Shown here: in pieces, positions 37,753-46,343 of the stretch
How the letters are laid out: each line of letters starts with the position of its first letter
How positions within the stretch are numbered: position 1 is the first letter of the stretch
Source: Flavisphingomonas formosensis
GTDB taxonomy: Bacteria; Pseudomonadota; Alphaproteobacteria; Sphingomonadales; Sphingomonadaceae
NCBI RefSeq assembly: GCF_009755815.1
Contig: NZ_WRPK01000004.1
Coordinates: 434,001-498,000 of the forward strand
Direction: 5' to 3'
Length of the DNA: 64,000 bases
The notes under the pieces: generated by a model
The model's database searches: none
Told to the model about the DNA's origin: nothing
Seen by the model: the letters and a program-made list of their open reading frames with translations, nothing else
Position numbers and translations under genes: made by a program

Positions 37753-38238
37753 CTAATGATCGCAGGGCATATGTGCTTTGCCGTCCATCAGCACCAAGGG
37801 GCGATAATCCACATATCGCCCGCTGGAGGGAATGGTGGCTGGGATTGCGAGCCCGGCGAACATCAAGCCCTGAGCGGCCATCGATAGGCAGAGCAGCGAT
37901 GCGATGGGCAGCAGCACGGCTCGGCGCGCGATCGGCCGCCACCTTTCCATCCAATGCAACAGCCTTATGAGCGGGACGCTGAACAACGCCGCCAAAATCG
38001 CGATGTTGCAAAGATAGGCTGGCACGAAAAGGAAGATATCCATCGACGTTACCGTCGACGGTTCGAAGTAAGGCAACGGAAAACCCCGGCCGAATGCGCC
38101 GGGTCCGTCTGCGAGTTCGTCGCAATAAGGCGTCCACCAGGGAATCGCGAGGAAAGCTTCGGCCACCACCGCGATGGCTATGGCAAAGACTGCGCCCCAG
38201 ATTCGTCGCCGCCACGATCCGACATGTCTGTCCTTCAT
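37753..38238 (-). CDS. small multi-pass membrane protein, unknown
   Basis: A 161-residue protein with three to four hydrophobic segments: about 14-33 (IWGAVFAIAIAVVAEAFLAI), 67-90 (IFLFVPAYLCNIAILAALF) and 105-127 (AVLLPIASLLCLSMAAQGL). It is lower in Ala/Arg bias than its neighbours. No family recognised. It is convergent with aspS and stands alone. Confidence 0.65.
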   Translation of the reverse strand: MKDRHVGSWRRRIWGAVFAIAIAVVAEAFLAIPWWTPYCDELADGPGAFGRGFPLPYFEPSTVTSMDIFLFVPAYLCNIAILAALFSVPLIRLLHWMERWRPIARRAVLLPIASLLCLSMAAQGLMFAGLAIPATIPSSGRYVDYRPLVLMDGKAHMPCDH

Positions 38239-38350
38239 CGACAGACGATGTGACAGCGCATCGTGCAGATTTCATGCAGAAAGCGAGATCCTTTGGCCAT
38301 GATCGTCCCGGCTTGACCTCGGGGCGAAAGACCGATCACCTTGCGCCGCG

Positions 38351-38749
38351 ATGACCGGTCTGTTGATCAACATCGACGTTTCCGATGTGGACGCTGCGGA
38401 GCGTTTCTTCGTCGCGGCGTTCGGGCTGCGTGTCGGGCGGCGGTTCGGGGACGATTTCGTCGAATTGCTGGGCTGGCCGACGCCGCTCTATCTGTTGCGC
38501 AAGGCCGCGGGGACGATCGGGGCGGGCGGTGACGCGCGGCGTTACGATCGGCACTGGACGCCGATCCACGCGGATATCGTCGTCGACGATCTCGATGCGG
38601 CGCTGGACCGCGCGGTCGCGGCTGGGGCGATCGTGGAAGCAGAGGCGCGGGAGGCGCCCTATGGCCGTATCGCCATGTTGGCGGATCCTTTCGGCCACGG
38701 TTTCTGTATGATCCAGTTCAATGCCGCGGGCTATGATGCGCTGCTGTGA
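38351..38749 (+). CDS. VOC family protein (glyoxalase/bleomycin-resistance-like)
   Basis: A 132-residue vicinal-oxygen-chelate protein, one beta-alpha-beta-beta-beta module repeated. Visible are NIDVSDVDAAERFFVAAFGLRVGR, DIVVDDLDAALDRAVAAGAIV and MLADPFGHGFCMIQF with the terminal Phe-Gly-His pattern. Members include glyoxalases, dioxygenases and resistance proteins; the specific substrate cannot be told. It precedes the TRIC-like channel gene on the same strand. Confidence 0.85.
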   Translation: MTGLLINIDVSDVDAAERFFVAAFGLRVGRRFGDDFVELLGWPTPLYLLRKAAGTIGAGGDARRYDRHWTPIHADIVVDDLDAALDRAVAAGAIVEAEAREAPYGRIAMLADPFGHGFCMIQFNAAGYDALL

Positions 38750-38798
38750 CAGCTGCCCGGAAAGCTTCGAGCCGGCTTGAGCTGGCGGGGAGGGTGTG

Positions 38799-39446
38799 AT
38801 GGCGCTTGCCACCGTTGGGGCGGCGCAGGTGGTGCGGACGGCCGATCTGGCGGGCACGTTCCTGTTCGCGGTGGAAGGGGCGCTGACGGGTCTGGCGGTC
38901 GGCTTCGACCCGGTCGGCGTGATCGTGCTCGCCTTCCTGACCGCGCTCGGCGGCGGGATGATCCGCGATCTGCTGATCGGGGCGACGCCGCCGGCGGCAG
39001 TGGCGGACTGGCATTATGCGGCGATCGTGATCGCGGCGGCGCTCGTCACCTGGATCTTCCACGCCGCCATCGCCCGTGTGCCGGACGATCTGATGGTGGC
39101 GCTGGACGCGGCGGGACTGGCCATGGCGGCCGTTGCCGGCACCGAAAAGGCGCTTGTCCATCGCATCCATCCGCTCGTCGCGACCTTTCTCGGCACGGTC
39201 AGCGGGGCGGGAGGCGGGACCTTGCGGGACATAGCGATCAACCAGGTGCCGCGCGTCTTCCGCACCGACGTCTATGCCACGGCGGCGCTCAGCGCGGCGG
39301 TGATCGTGGTCGTCGGACGGCTTGCGGGGGTGCGGCCGAGGGTGGGTGCGATCGTGGCCGCGCTCGCCTGCATCGCGATCCGGATGCTGGCCCATGCCTA
39401 TCACTGGCATCTGCCGACGGTGGGCAGAGCCGGGCCCGCCGGCTGA
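38799..39446 (+). CDS. TRIC/UPF0126 family cation channel
   Basis: A 215-residue integral membrane protein with seven hydrophobic segments in two homologous halves. The paired signature GGGMIRDLLIG and GGGTLRDIAIN marks the internal repeat of the UPF0126 family, prokaryotic relatives of trimeric intracellular cation channels. It should conduct monovalent cations across the inner membrane; this is family knowledge. The ATG at 38799 was chosen; GTG at 38796 is directly before it. Confidence 0.88.
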   Translation: MALATVGAAQVVRTADLAGTFLFAVEGALTGLAVGFDPVGVIVLAFLTALGGGMIRDLLIGATPPAAVADWHYAAIVIAAALVTWIFHAAIARVPDDLMVALDAAGLAMAAVAGTEKALVHRIHPLVATFLGTVSGAGGGTLRDIAINQVPRVFRTDVYATAALSAAVIVVVGRLAGVRPRVGAIVAALACIAIRMLAHAYHWHLPTVGRAGPAG

Positions 39447-39558
39447 AGCCGGGTCTTGTTTCGCATGCACCTTTCCGCAATCTCTGCGCATTTATGCAAG
39501 TATGGGAGCGCGCCTGCCCGCGACGGGAAGGATGCCGCGCCCGAGAAGCGGTGAGGCC

Positions 39559-40347
39559 ATGGCGATTGATCTTTCGGATTATGAGAAGGGCGCCGCTTTC
39601 GACGGCGATTATGACGAGGCGCTGGCAAAGGTGCAGAAGCGGCTTGCCCATGTCCAGGCGGCGCACATCGTTCACGCCCGGCGCAGCGTGATTGCGTTCG
39701 AAGGCTGGGACGCGGCGGGCAAGGGCGGCATCATCCAGCGGCTGACCGCCGAATGGGATCCGCGCCATTTCGAGGTGTGGCCGATCTCGGCACCGACCGA
39801 TGAAGAGAAGGCGCGTCATTTCCTCTGGCGCTTCTGGAACAGATTGCCGGGCAATCGCGAGATCGCGGTGTTCGACCGCACCTGGTATGGCCGGGTGCTC
39901 GTCGAGCGGGTCGAGGGTTTCTGCACCGAGAAGGAGTGGCGGCGCGCCTATGACGAGATCAACGAGTTCGAGGCGCAGCAGAAGGACAGCGGCACGACGA
40001 TCATCAAGCTGTTCATTCACATCACCCAGGAAACCCAGGACGATCGGCTTAGATCGAGGCTGCAGCATCCCTGGAAACGCTGGAAGACGGGCGCGGACGA
40101 TTTCCGCAATCGCGCGCGCCGGGCGGATTATCTGGATGCGATGCACGACATGTTCGGGCGCACCGACACGCGCTGGGCGCCCTGGACGGTGATCGACGGC
40201 AACAACAAGAAGGCGGCACGGATCAAGGCGCTGAACTATATCGTCGACCGGCTCGAAAAGGCCGTGCCGATGGAGCCGCCGCCGATTTCCGAGAAGCTGG
40301 CGGAACTGGCCCGGTCCCAGTTCGGGGACGATATCAAGCTGGACTGA
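39559..40347 (+). CDS. polyphosphate kinase 2 family protein
   Basis: A 262-residue PPK2-family kinase, which uses polyphosphate to phosphorylate nucleotides (usually GDP or ADP), the reverse flow from Ppk1. Walker A FEGWDAAGKGGI (about residues 49-60), Walker B VFDRTWYGRVLVERV, and the lid region RNRARRADYLDAMHDMF are present. The start follows GTGAGG. This is a single-domain protein; nucleotide preference and class cannot be assigned from sequence alone. With ppk1 and ppx nearby it completes synthesis, hydrolysis and use of polyphosphate. Confidence 0.92.
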   Translation: MAIDLSDYEKGAAFDGDYDEALAKVQKRLAHVQAAHIVHARRSVIAFEGWDAAGKGGIIQRLTAEWDPRHFEVWPISAPTDEEKARHFLWRFWNRLPGNREIAVFDRTWYGRVLVERVEGFCTEKEWRRAYDEINEFEAQQKDSGTTIIKLFIHITQETQDDRLRSRLQHPWKRWKTGADDFRNRARRADYLDAMHDMFGRTDTRWAPWTVIDGNNKKAARIKALNYIVDRLEKAVPMEPPPISEKLAELARSQFGDDIKLD

Positions 40348-40424
40348 ACGCCGTCGCTCCGGCGGGAGCGCCGCATTCGCTTGCTTGCCGGCCGGCGTTC
40401 ATTCCCGTGAGCTTCGATCGCGGC

Positions 40425-40628
40425 TCAGGGCAGATCGGAGGCCTCGTCCGTCTGCCCCGTCGTCTGCACGCTCCTTATCTTCCCGTCCGCATATTCGCGA
40501 TTTTCCTGCCGCAGCCTCCGGCGCGCGCTTTCCGCAGCGCCGTGATAGCGCATCCATTTCACGACCGCGGCGATGATGATCAGAATGAGGGCTATCAGCC
40601 CATAGGCGCCGACCGACCGATGATCCAT
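40425..40628 (-). CDS. small single-pass membrane protein, 67 aa
   Basis: A 67-residue protein with a short N-terminus (MDHRSVGAYG), one membrane segment (LIALILIIIAAVVKW) and a basic, then acidic, cytoplasmic tail. The ATG at 40628 is preceded by GGGAG at good spacing; an upstream in-frame ATG at 40673 lacks this. Convergent with the PPK2 gene. Function unknown. Confidence 0.65.
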   Translation of the reverse strand: MDHRSVGAYGLIALILIIIAAVVKWMRYHGAAESARRRLRQENREYADGKIRSVQTTGQTDEASDLP

Positions 40629-40682
40629 GGCAAGCTCCCGAAAAGGCCTGTGGGGGGCTCCGGCCGACATCAAGCGAGAGAT

Positions 40683-40919
40683 GTGTCGGCGCTCACCGAT
40701 GTGCTGTTCGTTTCATCCGATAGCAGAATCGAATTCGCAGCAACACCGCAAATCGTTGATCAAACGAAGCAAGAATCCGAAAATATCGTCTGCTCATATA
40801 TTTATAAGTGCGAGCAGAGGGGCGAAACGAAAACGCAGTGCGAGGAAAACTTCTCGTGCGAAATAATTAGAGTCTCCGAAGGCGATGTGGTAGCCAAATC
40901 TATCACAGGAAATTTCTGA
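40683..40919 (+). CDS. possible small protein in an AT-richer stretch
   Basis: A GTG-initiated frame of 78 residues, rich in Glu, Ser and Cys (four Cys, including VCSYIYKCEQ and TQCEENFSCE), with a weak GAGAG upstream. The DNA here is visibly lower in GC than its surroundings. It could be a real Cys-rich small protein of foreign origin, or chance. No homologue comes to mind. Confidence 0.3.
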   Translation: MSALTDVLFVSSDSRIEFAATPQIVDQTKQESENIVCSYIYKCEQRGETKTQCEENFSCEIIRVSEGDVVAKSITGNF

Positions 40920-40952
40920 GCATCTCGTGACAGGAAGATATCATGCTTCCGC

Positions 40953-41222
40953 TCAGCCGGAGTTTACCTGATGTATTTCCCTCATTTTCCGGTGCCCTGG
41001 CGGAGAGCGCATGCGATCGAACGCGCTCCGGGCGGGATGCCCGTCGGAAGCGGATGCCGGCAAGCGATCCCCGGCAAGGGGCCATCCGACGAACCGCCCC
41101 CCCATTGCCCCAATGACAATGAGCCGGAAGAACCCAGTGAGAATCCCGATCGCGGCACGGCGGGCAACACAAGCGTCGCCGGAACAGCACGGGTCGCGAT
41201 ACGCCGCTGAGCGCCGACGCAT
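40953..41222 (-). CDS. possible small membrane protein, 89 aa
   Basis: A minus-strand frame with a strong ribosome binding site, GGAAGGAGG four bases before the ATG. It has a hydrophobic segment ([20 protein letters not shown]) at about residues 22-45 and a basic tail. It faces the groEL-like gene divergently. The strong Shine-Dalgarno is the best evidence; codon usage is less convincing. Confidence 0.4.
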   Translation of the reverse strand: MRRRSAAYRDPCCSGDACVARRAAIGILTGFFRLIVIGAMGGRFVGWPLAGDRLPASASDGHPARSAFDRMRSPPGHRKMREIHQVNSG

Positions 41223-41288
41223 GGCGCCTCCTTCCCCATTCACACCCTTGCGCCCGCCGGTCAGCGGGCCTCAGAGAGGACTCCCCCA

Positions 41289-42875
41289 TTGTCAGCCAAG
41301 GACGTCACATTCGGCCATGAAACTCGCGAAGCGATCGCGCGCGGGGTCGATATCCTCGCCAACGCCGTCAAGGTGACGCTCGGCCCGCGGGGGCGCAACG
41401 TCCTGATCGGCAAGAGCTTCGGCGCGCCACGGATCACGAAGGACGGGGTCACCGTCGCCAAGGAAATCGAACTTCCGGATCGTCTCGAGAATGTGGGCGC
41501 CCAGATGTTGCGCGAGGTTGCCTCGAAAACCCATGATCATGCCGGGGACGGCACGACCACGGCTACCGTGCTGGCGCAGATCATCATGCGGGAAGGCTTG
41601 AAATCGGTCGCTGCGGGGGCGAACCCGATGGACCTGAAGCGGGGCATCGACCTTGCCGTGTCCAGGGTGGTGGCCGAACTCAAGGCACGCGCCAAGCCGG
41701 TATCCGACAATCAGGAGATCGCGCAGGTCGGCATCGTCTCGGCCAATGGCGATGCGGTGATCGGCGGCAAGATCGCGGAGGCGATGGAGCGGGTCGGCAA
41801 AGACGGGGTCATCATCGTCGAGGAATCCAGCGGCGTCGATATCGCGCTCGACATCGTCGAGGGCATGCAGTTCGACAGCGGCTATCTGAGCCCCTATTTC
41901 GTCACCGACAGCGAAACGATGACCGTCGAACAGCAGGACCCGTACGTCCTTCTGCACGACAAGACGCTCTCCAACCTGCAACCCTTGCTGCCCATCCTCG
42001 AAGCGGTGGCGCAAAGTGCGCGTCCGCTCCTGATCATCGCTGAAAATATCGAGGGCGATGCGCTGGCTACGCTGGTGATCAACAAGCTGCGTGGCGGCCT
42101 CAACGTCGCCGCCGTGAAGGCGCCTGGCTTCGGCGATCGCCGCAAGGCGGCACTCGAGGATATCGCGATCCTGACCGGTGGCACGGTGATCTCGGCGGAT
42201 CTCGGAATGAAGCTGGAAAGCGCCGGCATCGGCATGCTCGGCACGGCGCGGCGCATCTCGATCGACAAGGACGATACCACCATCGTCGACGGGGCTGGGT
42301 CCACCGATGCGATCCATGCGCGCGTCCAGGCGATTCATCTGCAGATCGAGGCGACCACCAGCGACTATGACCGCGAAAAGCTGCAGGAACGCGTGGCCAC
42401 GCTGATGGGCGGCGTTGCGGTGATCAAGGTCGGCGGCACGACCGAGACCGAGGTGCGCGAGCGCAAGGATCGGCTGGACGACGCGCTCCATGCCACGCGG
42501 GCGGCGGTGGAAGAAGGGATATTGCCCGGAGGCGGGACCGCCTTGCTCTACGCTGGCAAGGTTCTGCGGGATCTCGCCGGACATAATGAGGATCAGACCC
42601 GCGGTATCGGCATCGTGCGCCGGGCCTTGCAGGAACCACTACGGCAGATTGCGCAGAATGCCGTGCATGATGGCGGAGTGATCGCCGGTCGCCTTGCCGA
42701 GCAGAATGACGAGAATCTGGGCTTCAACGCGCAGAGCGAGGCCTTCGAGAACCTGTTCCAGTCCGGCGTGATCGATCCTGCCAAGGTCGTCCGGACGGCG
42801 CTTCAGGATGCTGCCTCGATCGCGGGACTGCTGATTACGACCGAGGCTTCCGTGGTGACGTTCCGGGCATCGTGA
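41289..42875 (+). CDS. groEL: GroEL-type chaperonin paralogue, without GGM tail
   Basis: A 528-residue Hsp60 chaperonin. Family stretches include [21 protein letters not shown], the ATPase [12 protein letters not shown], and the hydrolysis-linked Asp in [28 protein letters not shown] is present. So the ATPase looks intact. The canonical C-terminal Gly-Gly-Met repeats are missing: it ends in VVTFRAS, and the protein is about 20 residues shorter than usual. It starts with TTG, preceded by GAGAGGA, and no groES gene is beside it. This suggests an accessory paralogue rather than the essential GroESL copy. A transglutaminase-like gene follows at once. Confidence 0.93.
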   Translation: MSAKDVTFGHETREAIARGVDILANAVKVTLGPRGRNVLIGKSFGAPRITKDGVTVAKEIELPDRLENVGAQMLREVASKTHDHAGDGTTTATVLAQIIMREGLKSVAAGANPMDLKRGIDLAVSRVVAELKARAKPVSDNQEIAQVGIVSANGDAVIGGKIAEAMERVGKDGVIIVEESSGVDIALDIVEGMQFDSGYLSPYFVTDSETMTVEQQDPYVLLHDKTLSNLQPLLPILEAVAQSARPLLIIAENIEGDALATLVINKLRGGLNVAAVKAPGFGDRRKAALEDIAILTGGTVISADLGMKLESAGIGMLGTARRISIDKDDTTIVDGAGSTDAIHARVQAIHLQIEATTSDYDREKLQERVATLMGGVAVIKVGGTTETEVRERKDRLDDALHATRAAVEEGILPGGGTALLYAGKVLRDLAGHNEDQTRGIGIVRRALQEPLRQIAQNAVHDGGVIAGRLAEQNDENLGFNAQSEAFENLFQSGVIDPAKVVRTALQDAASIAGLLITTEASVVTFRAS

Positions 42876-42898
42876 ATGCCCGCCCAGAAAGGAAACCG

Positions 42899-43723
42899 AT
42901 GTTCATTCGCGCCGGTTACGACATAGCTTTCAGTGCGGAGCATGCCACGCCGATGCTCGCCTCGCTCAGCGTGCATCCGACCCGAAATCGCGATCTTCGC
43001 ACCTCGCAACGGATCATGACGCAGCCCGATGTGCCGCTCTATGACTATGTCGACAGTTTCGGCAACATCTGCACGCGTTTCACGCTCCCGCCGGGCGCGA
43101 TGACGATCTCCTGCGGCTTCGTCATCGAGGATCCGTTCGAACCGGATGTCGTCGCGCGTCATGCCCGGCAGATGACGATCGAGCAGCTTCCGGATGAGGT
43201 GATGCTGTATCTGCTCGGCAGCCGCTATTGCGAAACCGACCGCCTGACCGAGATCGCCTGGGTGCTGTTCGGCCAGGTGACGCCGGGCTGGCCGATGGTG
43301 CAGGAGATCATATCCTTCGTGCACGAGAGGATCACGTTCGATTACAGCGAGGCGCGGCCGACCAAGACCGCCTGGGATGCCTATCAGGAAAGGCGCGGCG
43401 TCTGCCGCGATTTCGCGCATCTTGCGATCGCGCTGTGCCGCTGCATGAACGTGCCGGCGCGTTACTGCACCGGCTATATGGGCGACATGGATCTGCCGGA
43501 GCCGGTTGGCGACATGGATTTCTCGGCCTGGTTCGAAGCCTATCTGGATGGCCGCTGGTATACGTTCGACGCCCGGCACAACCGTCCGCGCCGCGGCAGG
43601 ATATTGATGGCACGCGGCCGCGACGCGACCGATGCCGCGCTCACGACGAGCTTTGGCCCGGCTACGCTGACGCGATTCGAAATATATACGGACGAATGCG
43701 AGGCGGGGGTGCTGCCGGCCTGA
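42899..43723 (+). CDS. transglutaminase-like family protein
   Basis: A 274-residue protein with the transglutaminase-like fold in its C-terminal half. The catalytic Cys169 lies in RGVCRDFAHLAIALCR. Where the family usually has His-Ala-Trp it has Ser209-Ala-Trp (DFSAWFEAY), with Asp224 in YTFDARHNRP and His227 close by, so the catalytic triad is altered. The N-terminal half (residues 1-110) resembles the beta-domain of bacterial transglutaminase-like proteins. The ATG at 42899 follows AGAAAGGA and is 24 bases after the chaperonin stop, so the two are likely co-transcribed. Confidence 0.85.
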   Translation: MFIRAGYDIAFSAEHATPMLASLSVHPTRNRDLRTSQRIMTQPDVPLYDYVDSFGNICTRFTLPPGAMTISCGFVIEDPFEPDVVARHARQMTIEQLPDEVMLYLLGSRYCETDRLTEIAWVLFGQVTPGWPMVQEIISFVHERITFDYSEARPTKTAWDAYQERRGVCRDFAHLAIALCRCMNVPARYCTGYMGDMDLPEPVGDMDFSAWFEAYLDGRWYTFDARHNRPRRGRILMARGRDATDAALTTSFGPATLTRFEIYTDECEAGVLPA

Positions 43724-43738
43724 ACCGGCGGGCTCCGG

Positions 43739-44221
43739 TCAATTCGGGTAGCTGATCGCGAGCACCTCATGCTCGCGCGGGCCGGCCGGAAGCATCACCC
43801 GCCGCACGTCGCCCACGGCGGCGCCCTTCAGCGCGAAAGCGAGCGGGGAACGCCAACTGATCCGTCCGGCTGAGGCATCCGCTTCGTCCTCGCCGACCAG
43901 CGTGACCGTGCGTTCGCGGTCGTCCTCGTCGACCAGGGTGACGGTGGCTCCGAAGAAGATGCGCGTGCGATCCTGCTGGCGGGCCGGATCCACGACTTGG
44001 GCGGCCTTCATCCGCTTCGACAGGAAATTGAGCTCGCGGTCGATCTCGCGCAGCCGCTTGCGGCCGTAGATATAGTCGCCATTCTCCGAGCGGTCGCCAT
44101 TGCCCGCGGCCCAGGAGATGGTTTCGACGAGCTTCGGCCGCTCGACCGCGAAAAGCTCGTCATAACGGGCGCGCAGCCGCTGATAGCCTTGCGGCGTGAT
44201 ATAATTGGGTCTGTCGGACAT
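43739..44221 (-). CDS. greB: transcription elongation factor GreB
   Basis: A 160-residue Gre factor that rescues backtracked RNA polymerase by stimulating transcript cleavage. The N-terminal coiled coil has the acidic loop GNGDRSENGDYIYGRKRLREIDREL with the two catalytic acidic residues; the C-terminal FKBP-like domain has GRISWRSPLAFALKGAAVGD. The opening ITPQGYQRLRARYDEL and the basic patch fit GreB rather than GreA. Next to the lytic transglycosylase gene on the same strand. Confidence 0.92.
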   Translation of the reverse strand: MSDRPNYITPQGYQRLRARYDELFAVERPKLVETISWAAGNGDRSENGDYIYGRKRLREIDRELNFLSKRMKAAQVVDPARQQDRTRIFFGATVTLVDEDDRERTVTLVGEDEADASAGRISWRSPLAFALKGAAVGDVRRVMLPAGPREHEVLAISYPN

Positions 44222-44230
44222 GATGGGGTC

Positions 44231-46312
44231 TTAGCCGGGCGTGGACTTGCCGAGATAGGCGGAGAGGCGGTTGCGCTCCGGCATGCGGGCACGATCGGGA
44301 TTCAACGCATCGTAGACCACGGCATTTTCCAGCACGCGCTGCACATAGTTGCGCGTCTCGGAGATGGGAATGGCTTCGATCCAGTTGATCACGTCGACGC
44401 CCGGCATGCGCGGATCGCCATTGGCGGCGAGCCATTTGCGGACATTGCCGGGGCCCGCATTATAGGCGGCGACCGCCAGCACGTGATTGCCGCCGAATTG
44501 ATCGAGGATGTTGGCGAAGAAGGCCGAGCCGAGCATGACGTTGTAGCTCGTATCCTGGGTCAGCCGGTTATAATCATAGGGCATGCCGAGCTTGCCGGCG
44601 ATCTCCTGCGCGGTGCGCGGCATCAGCTGCATCAGGCCGCGCGCGCCGGCATGGCTGACCGCAGCGCGATCGAACTGGCTTTCCTGACGCGATATGGCGT
44701 GGATCATCGTCCATTGCCGCTCCATCGCCGGCGGCACGGAGATTTCCGGGAAGCCCGAGCGCACATAGTCGCTGGACCCGTCGCGCATCGCGTTGCGGGC
44801 GATCATCACGCCGAGATCCGGCCGCCCGATCGACCGTGCCAACTCGGCGGCCAGGCGATGATCGGCGTCGCTGTCGGCATTGGCGGCGATCGCGCGGATG
44901 AAGGCGGTCTGATCCTCCCAATTGCCCATCTGCCCGAGCAGGCGGGCGGCGCGCACGATGCTGCTCGTCTCGAACGCGACGCGATCCGATTCGGAGATCA
45001 TCACCTGCGCCGGCTCGACCGGTGGAGCGACCGGCTGGCCGAGCCGTTCGGCCGCGAGCTGGCCGTAAAATTGCTCTCCATGCGCGGCGGCCTTGGCATA
45101 ATAGCCGTTGGCGTCGATCGGCCGGCCCGCGGCCTGGGCAGCGCGGCCCGCCCAATACCAGCCGCGTGCCTGCGTCTGCGGCGACTTGGCGGCACGCGCA
45201 TAGCGATCGAACATTCCCACCGCATCGGCCGGGCGGCCGAGATGCTGGAGCGCCGCCATGCCGGCGAGCCAGACGAGGCTGGTATAATCGTCGCGTTCGC
45301 CGAGGGTGCGCAGGCGCACGTCGGTGCCCGGCGCAAAGGCGGTATCCGCCTGCGAGGCGATGCCCCAGGCGTAGGTCCATTGATTGTCGGCCGCCGCGCC
45401 GCGCGCGATCGTCAGCAGCGTCTCGAGCCATTTCTCGCCGTCGAACGGAAGCTGGTCGAGCGTCATGGGCTGCGACAGCCAGCTGCGCGCGGTGACTCCC
45501 TGGCCGCTGTCGCGCAGCCAGCGGGTGCGATCGGCGATCACGCCGGGATCGCGCAGCGCAGCGGGACCGAGCGCGCCGATCATGCCGGCTGCACCTGGCT
45601 GGCCGGCTTGTAGCGCGAGGCGCGCGGCGAAGAGCGGCTGGCGGATCGGCGAGGTCCGCGCGAGCTGGCGTTGCGCCGCGGCCGTCGCGCGATCCCAGAG
45701 CAGGCGTTCCATCCGCCTGTCCTGATCGTCCTGGGTGAAGCTGCTGCCGAATCGGCCGAGCAGGCGGCTCTCGTCGTCGGGCGACAGCGCGCCGCCGAGC
45801 CAGGCCTTGCGCGCGGCGGCCTGCGCATCGGCCATGCGGCCCATAGCCGACAGGGCCTCGGCATAGCGAGCGTTGCCGCTCTGGGTCAGCGGCGGGAAGC
45901 GCGCGAAGAAAGCGATGACCTCGCCCGGCGAATAGCTGTTCGGATCGATCCGCCGTTCCGCCGTCTTGCGCATCGCCGTCTCGCCCGGCCAGCCGGGATA
46001 AGAGAGGAGGAAACCGGCATAATCGGAGAAGGCGTAGGAATCGCTCTGGTGCAGCGACGTCCAGCGCGCAATGCCCTGGCGCACGCTGTCATTCTGCCAG
46101 GTGTCGGCTGCCTGTGCGGGCGCGCCGCCCAGGCCGGCGAGCCGAACCAGCGCACCTATCTGGCCCGGCGTGACGAGCATTGCGCCCAGCGCAAGCGGTA
46201 TTGCGATGAGACTTCCGGCCAGCCCGCCACGGAGCAAGCTGGACAGAAGGCGGGACGTATCCCTATCAGGCGCTCGGCGATCCCCCCGGGGTTTCATCAT
46301 ATCATTATGCAT
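44231..46312 (-). CDS. soluble lytic murein transglycosylase
   Basis: A 693-residue periplasmic enzyme of the Slt70 type that cuts the beta-1,4 glycosidic bond of peptidoglycan, leaving anhydromuramic ends. The N-terminus has a membrane/signal segment (LAGSLIAIPLALGAMLV). A long alpha-superhelical region follows, then the catalytic domain with Glu in HAISRQESQFD (near residue 540), ARGLMQLMPRTAQ and the terminal AAYNAGPGNVRKWL. The ATG at 46312 was chosen; ATGs at 46300 and 46297 are equally possible. It is divergent from dapA with only 31 bases between the starts. Confidence 0.92.
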   Translation of the reverse strand: MHNDMMKPRGDRRAPDRDTSRLLSSLLRGGLAGSLIAIPLALGAMLVTPGQIGALVRLAGLGGAPAQAADTWQNDSVRQGIARWTSLHQSDSYAFSDYAGFLLSYPGWPGETAMRKTAERRIDPNSYSPGEVIAFFARFPPLTQSGNARYAEALSAMGRMADAQAAARKAWLGGALSPDDESRLLGRFGSSFTQDDQDRRMERLLWDRATAAAQRQLARTSPIRQPLFAARLALQAGQPGAAGMIGALGPAALRDPGVIADRTRWLRDSGQGVTARSWLSQPMTLDQLPFDGEKWLETLLTIARGAAADNQWTYAWGIASQADTAFAPGTDVRLRTLGERDDYTSLVWLAGMAALQHLGRPADAVGMFDRYARAAKSPQTQARGWYWAGRAAQAAGRPIDANGYYAKAAAHGEQFYGQLAAERLGQPVAPPVEPAQVMISESDRVAFETSSIVRAARLLGQMGNWEDQTAFIRAIAANADSDADHRLAAELARSIGRPDLGVMIARNAMRDGSSDYVRSGFPEISVPPAMERQWTMIHAISRQESQFDRAAVSHAGARGLMQLMPRTAQEIAGKLGMPYDYNRLTQDTSYNVMLGSAFFANILDQFGGNHVLAVAAYNAGPGNVRKWLAANGDPRMPGVDVINWIEAIPISETRNYVQRVLENAVVYDALNPDRARMPERNRLSAYLGKSTPG

Positions 46313-46343
46313 CGTCGATCGCGCGGCGTGAAGGGAGTGTAGG

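Noticed and set aside
40407-40682. Upstream extension of the 170-aa frame ending at 40919
   Set aside because: This part lies opposite the well-supported 67-aa membrane protein gene and has no protein-like features.
41000-41290. Possible CIRCE heat-shock element or groES before the groEL-like gene
   Set aside because: No TTAGCACTC-N9-GAGTGCTAA repeat and no GroES-like frame could be found.
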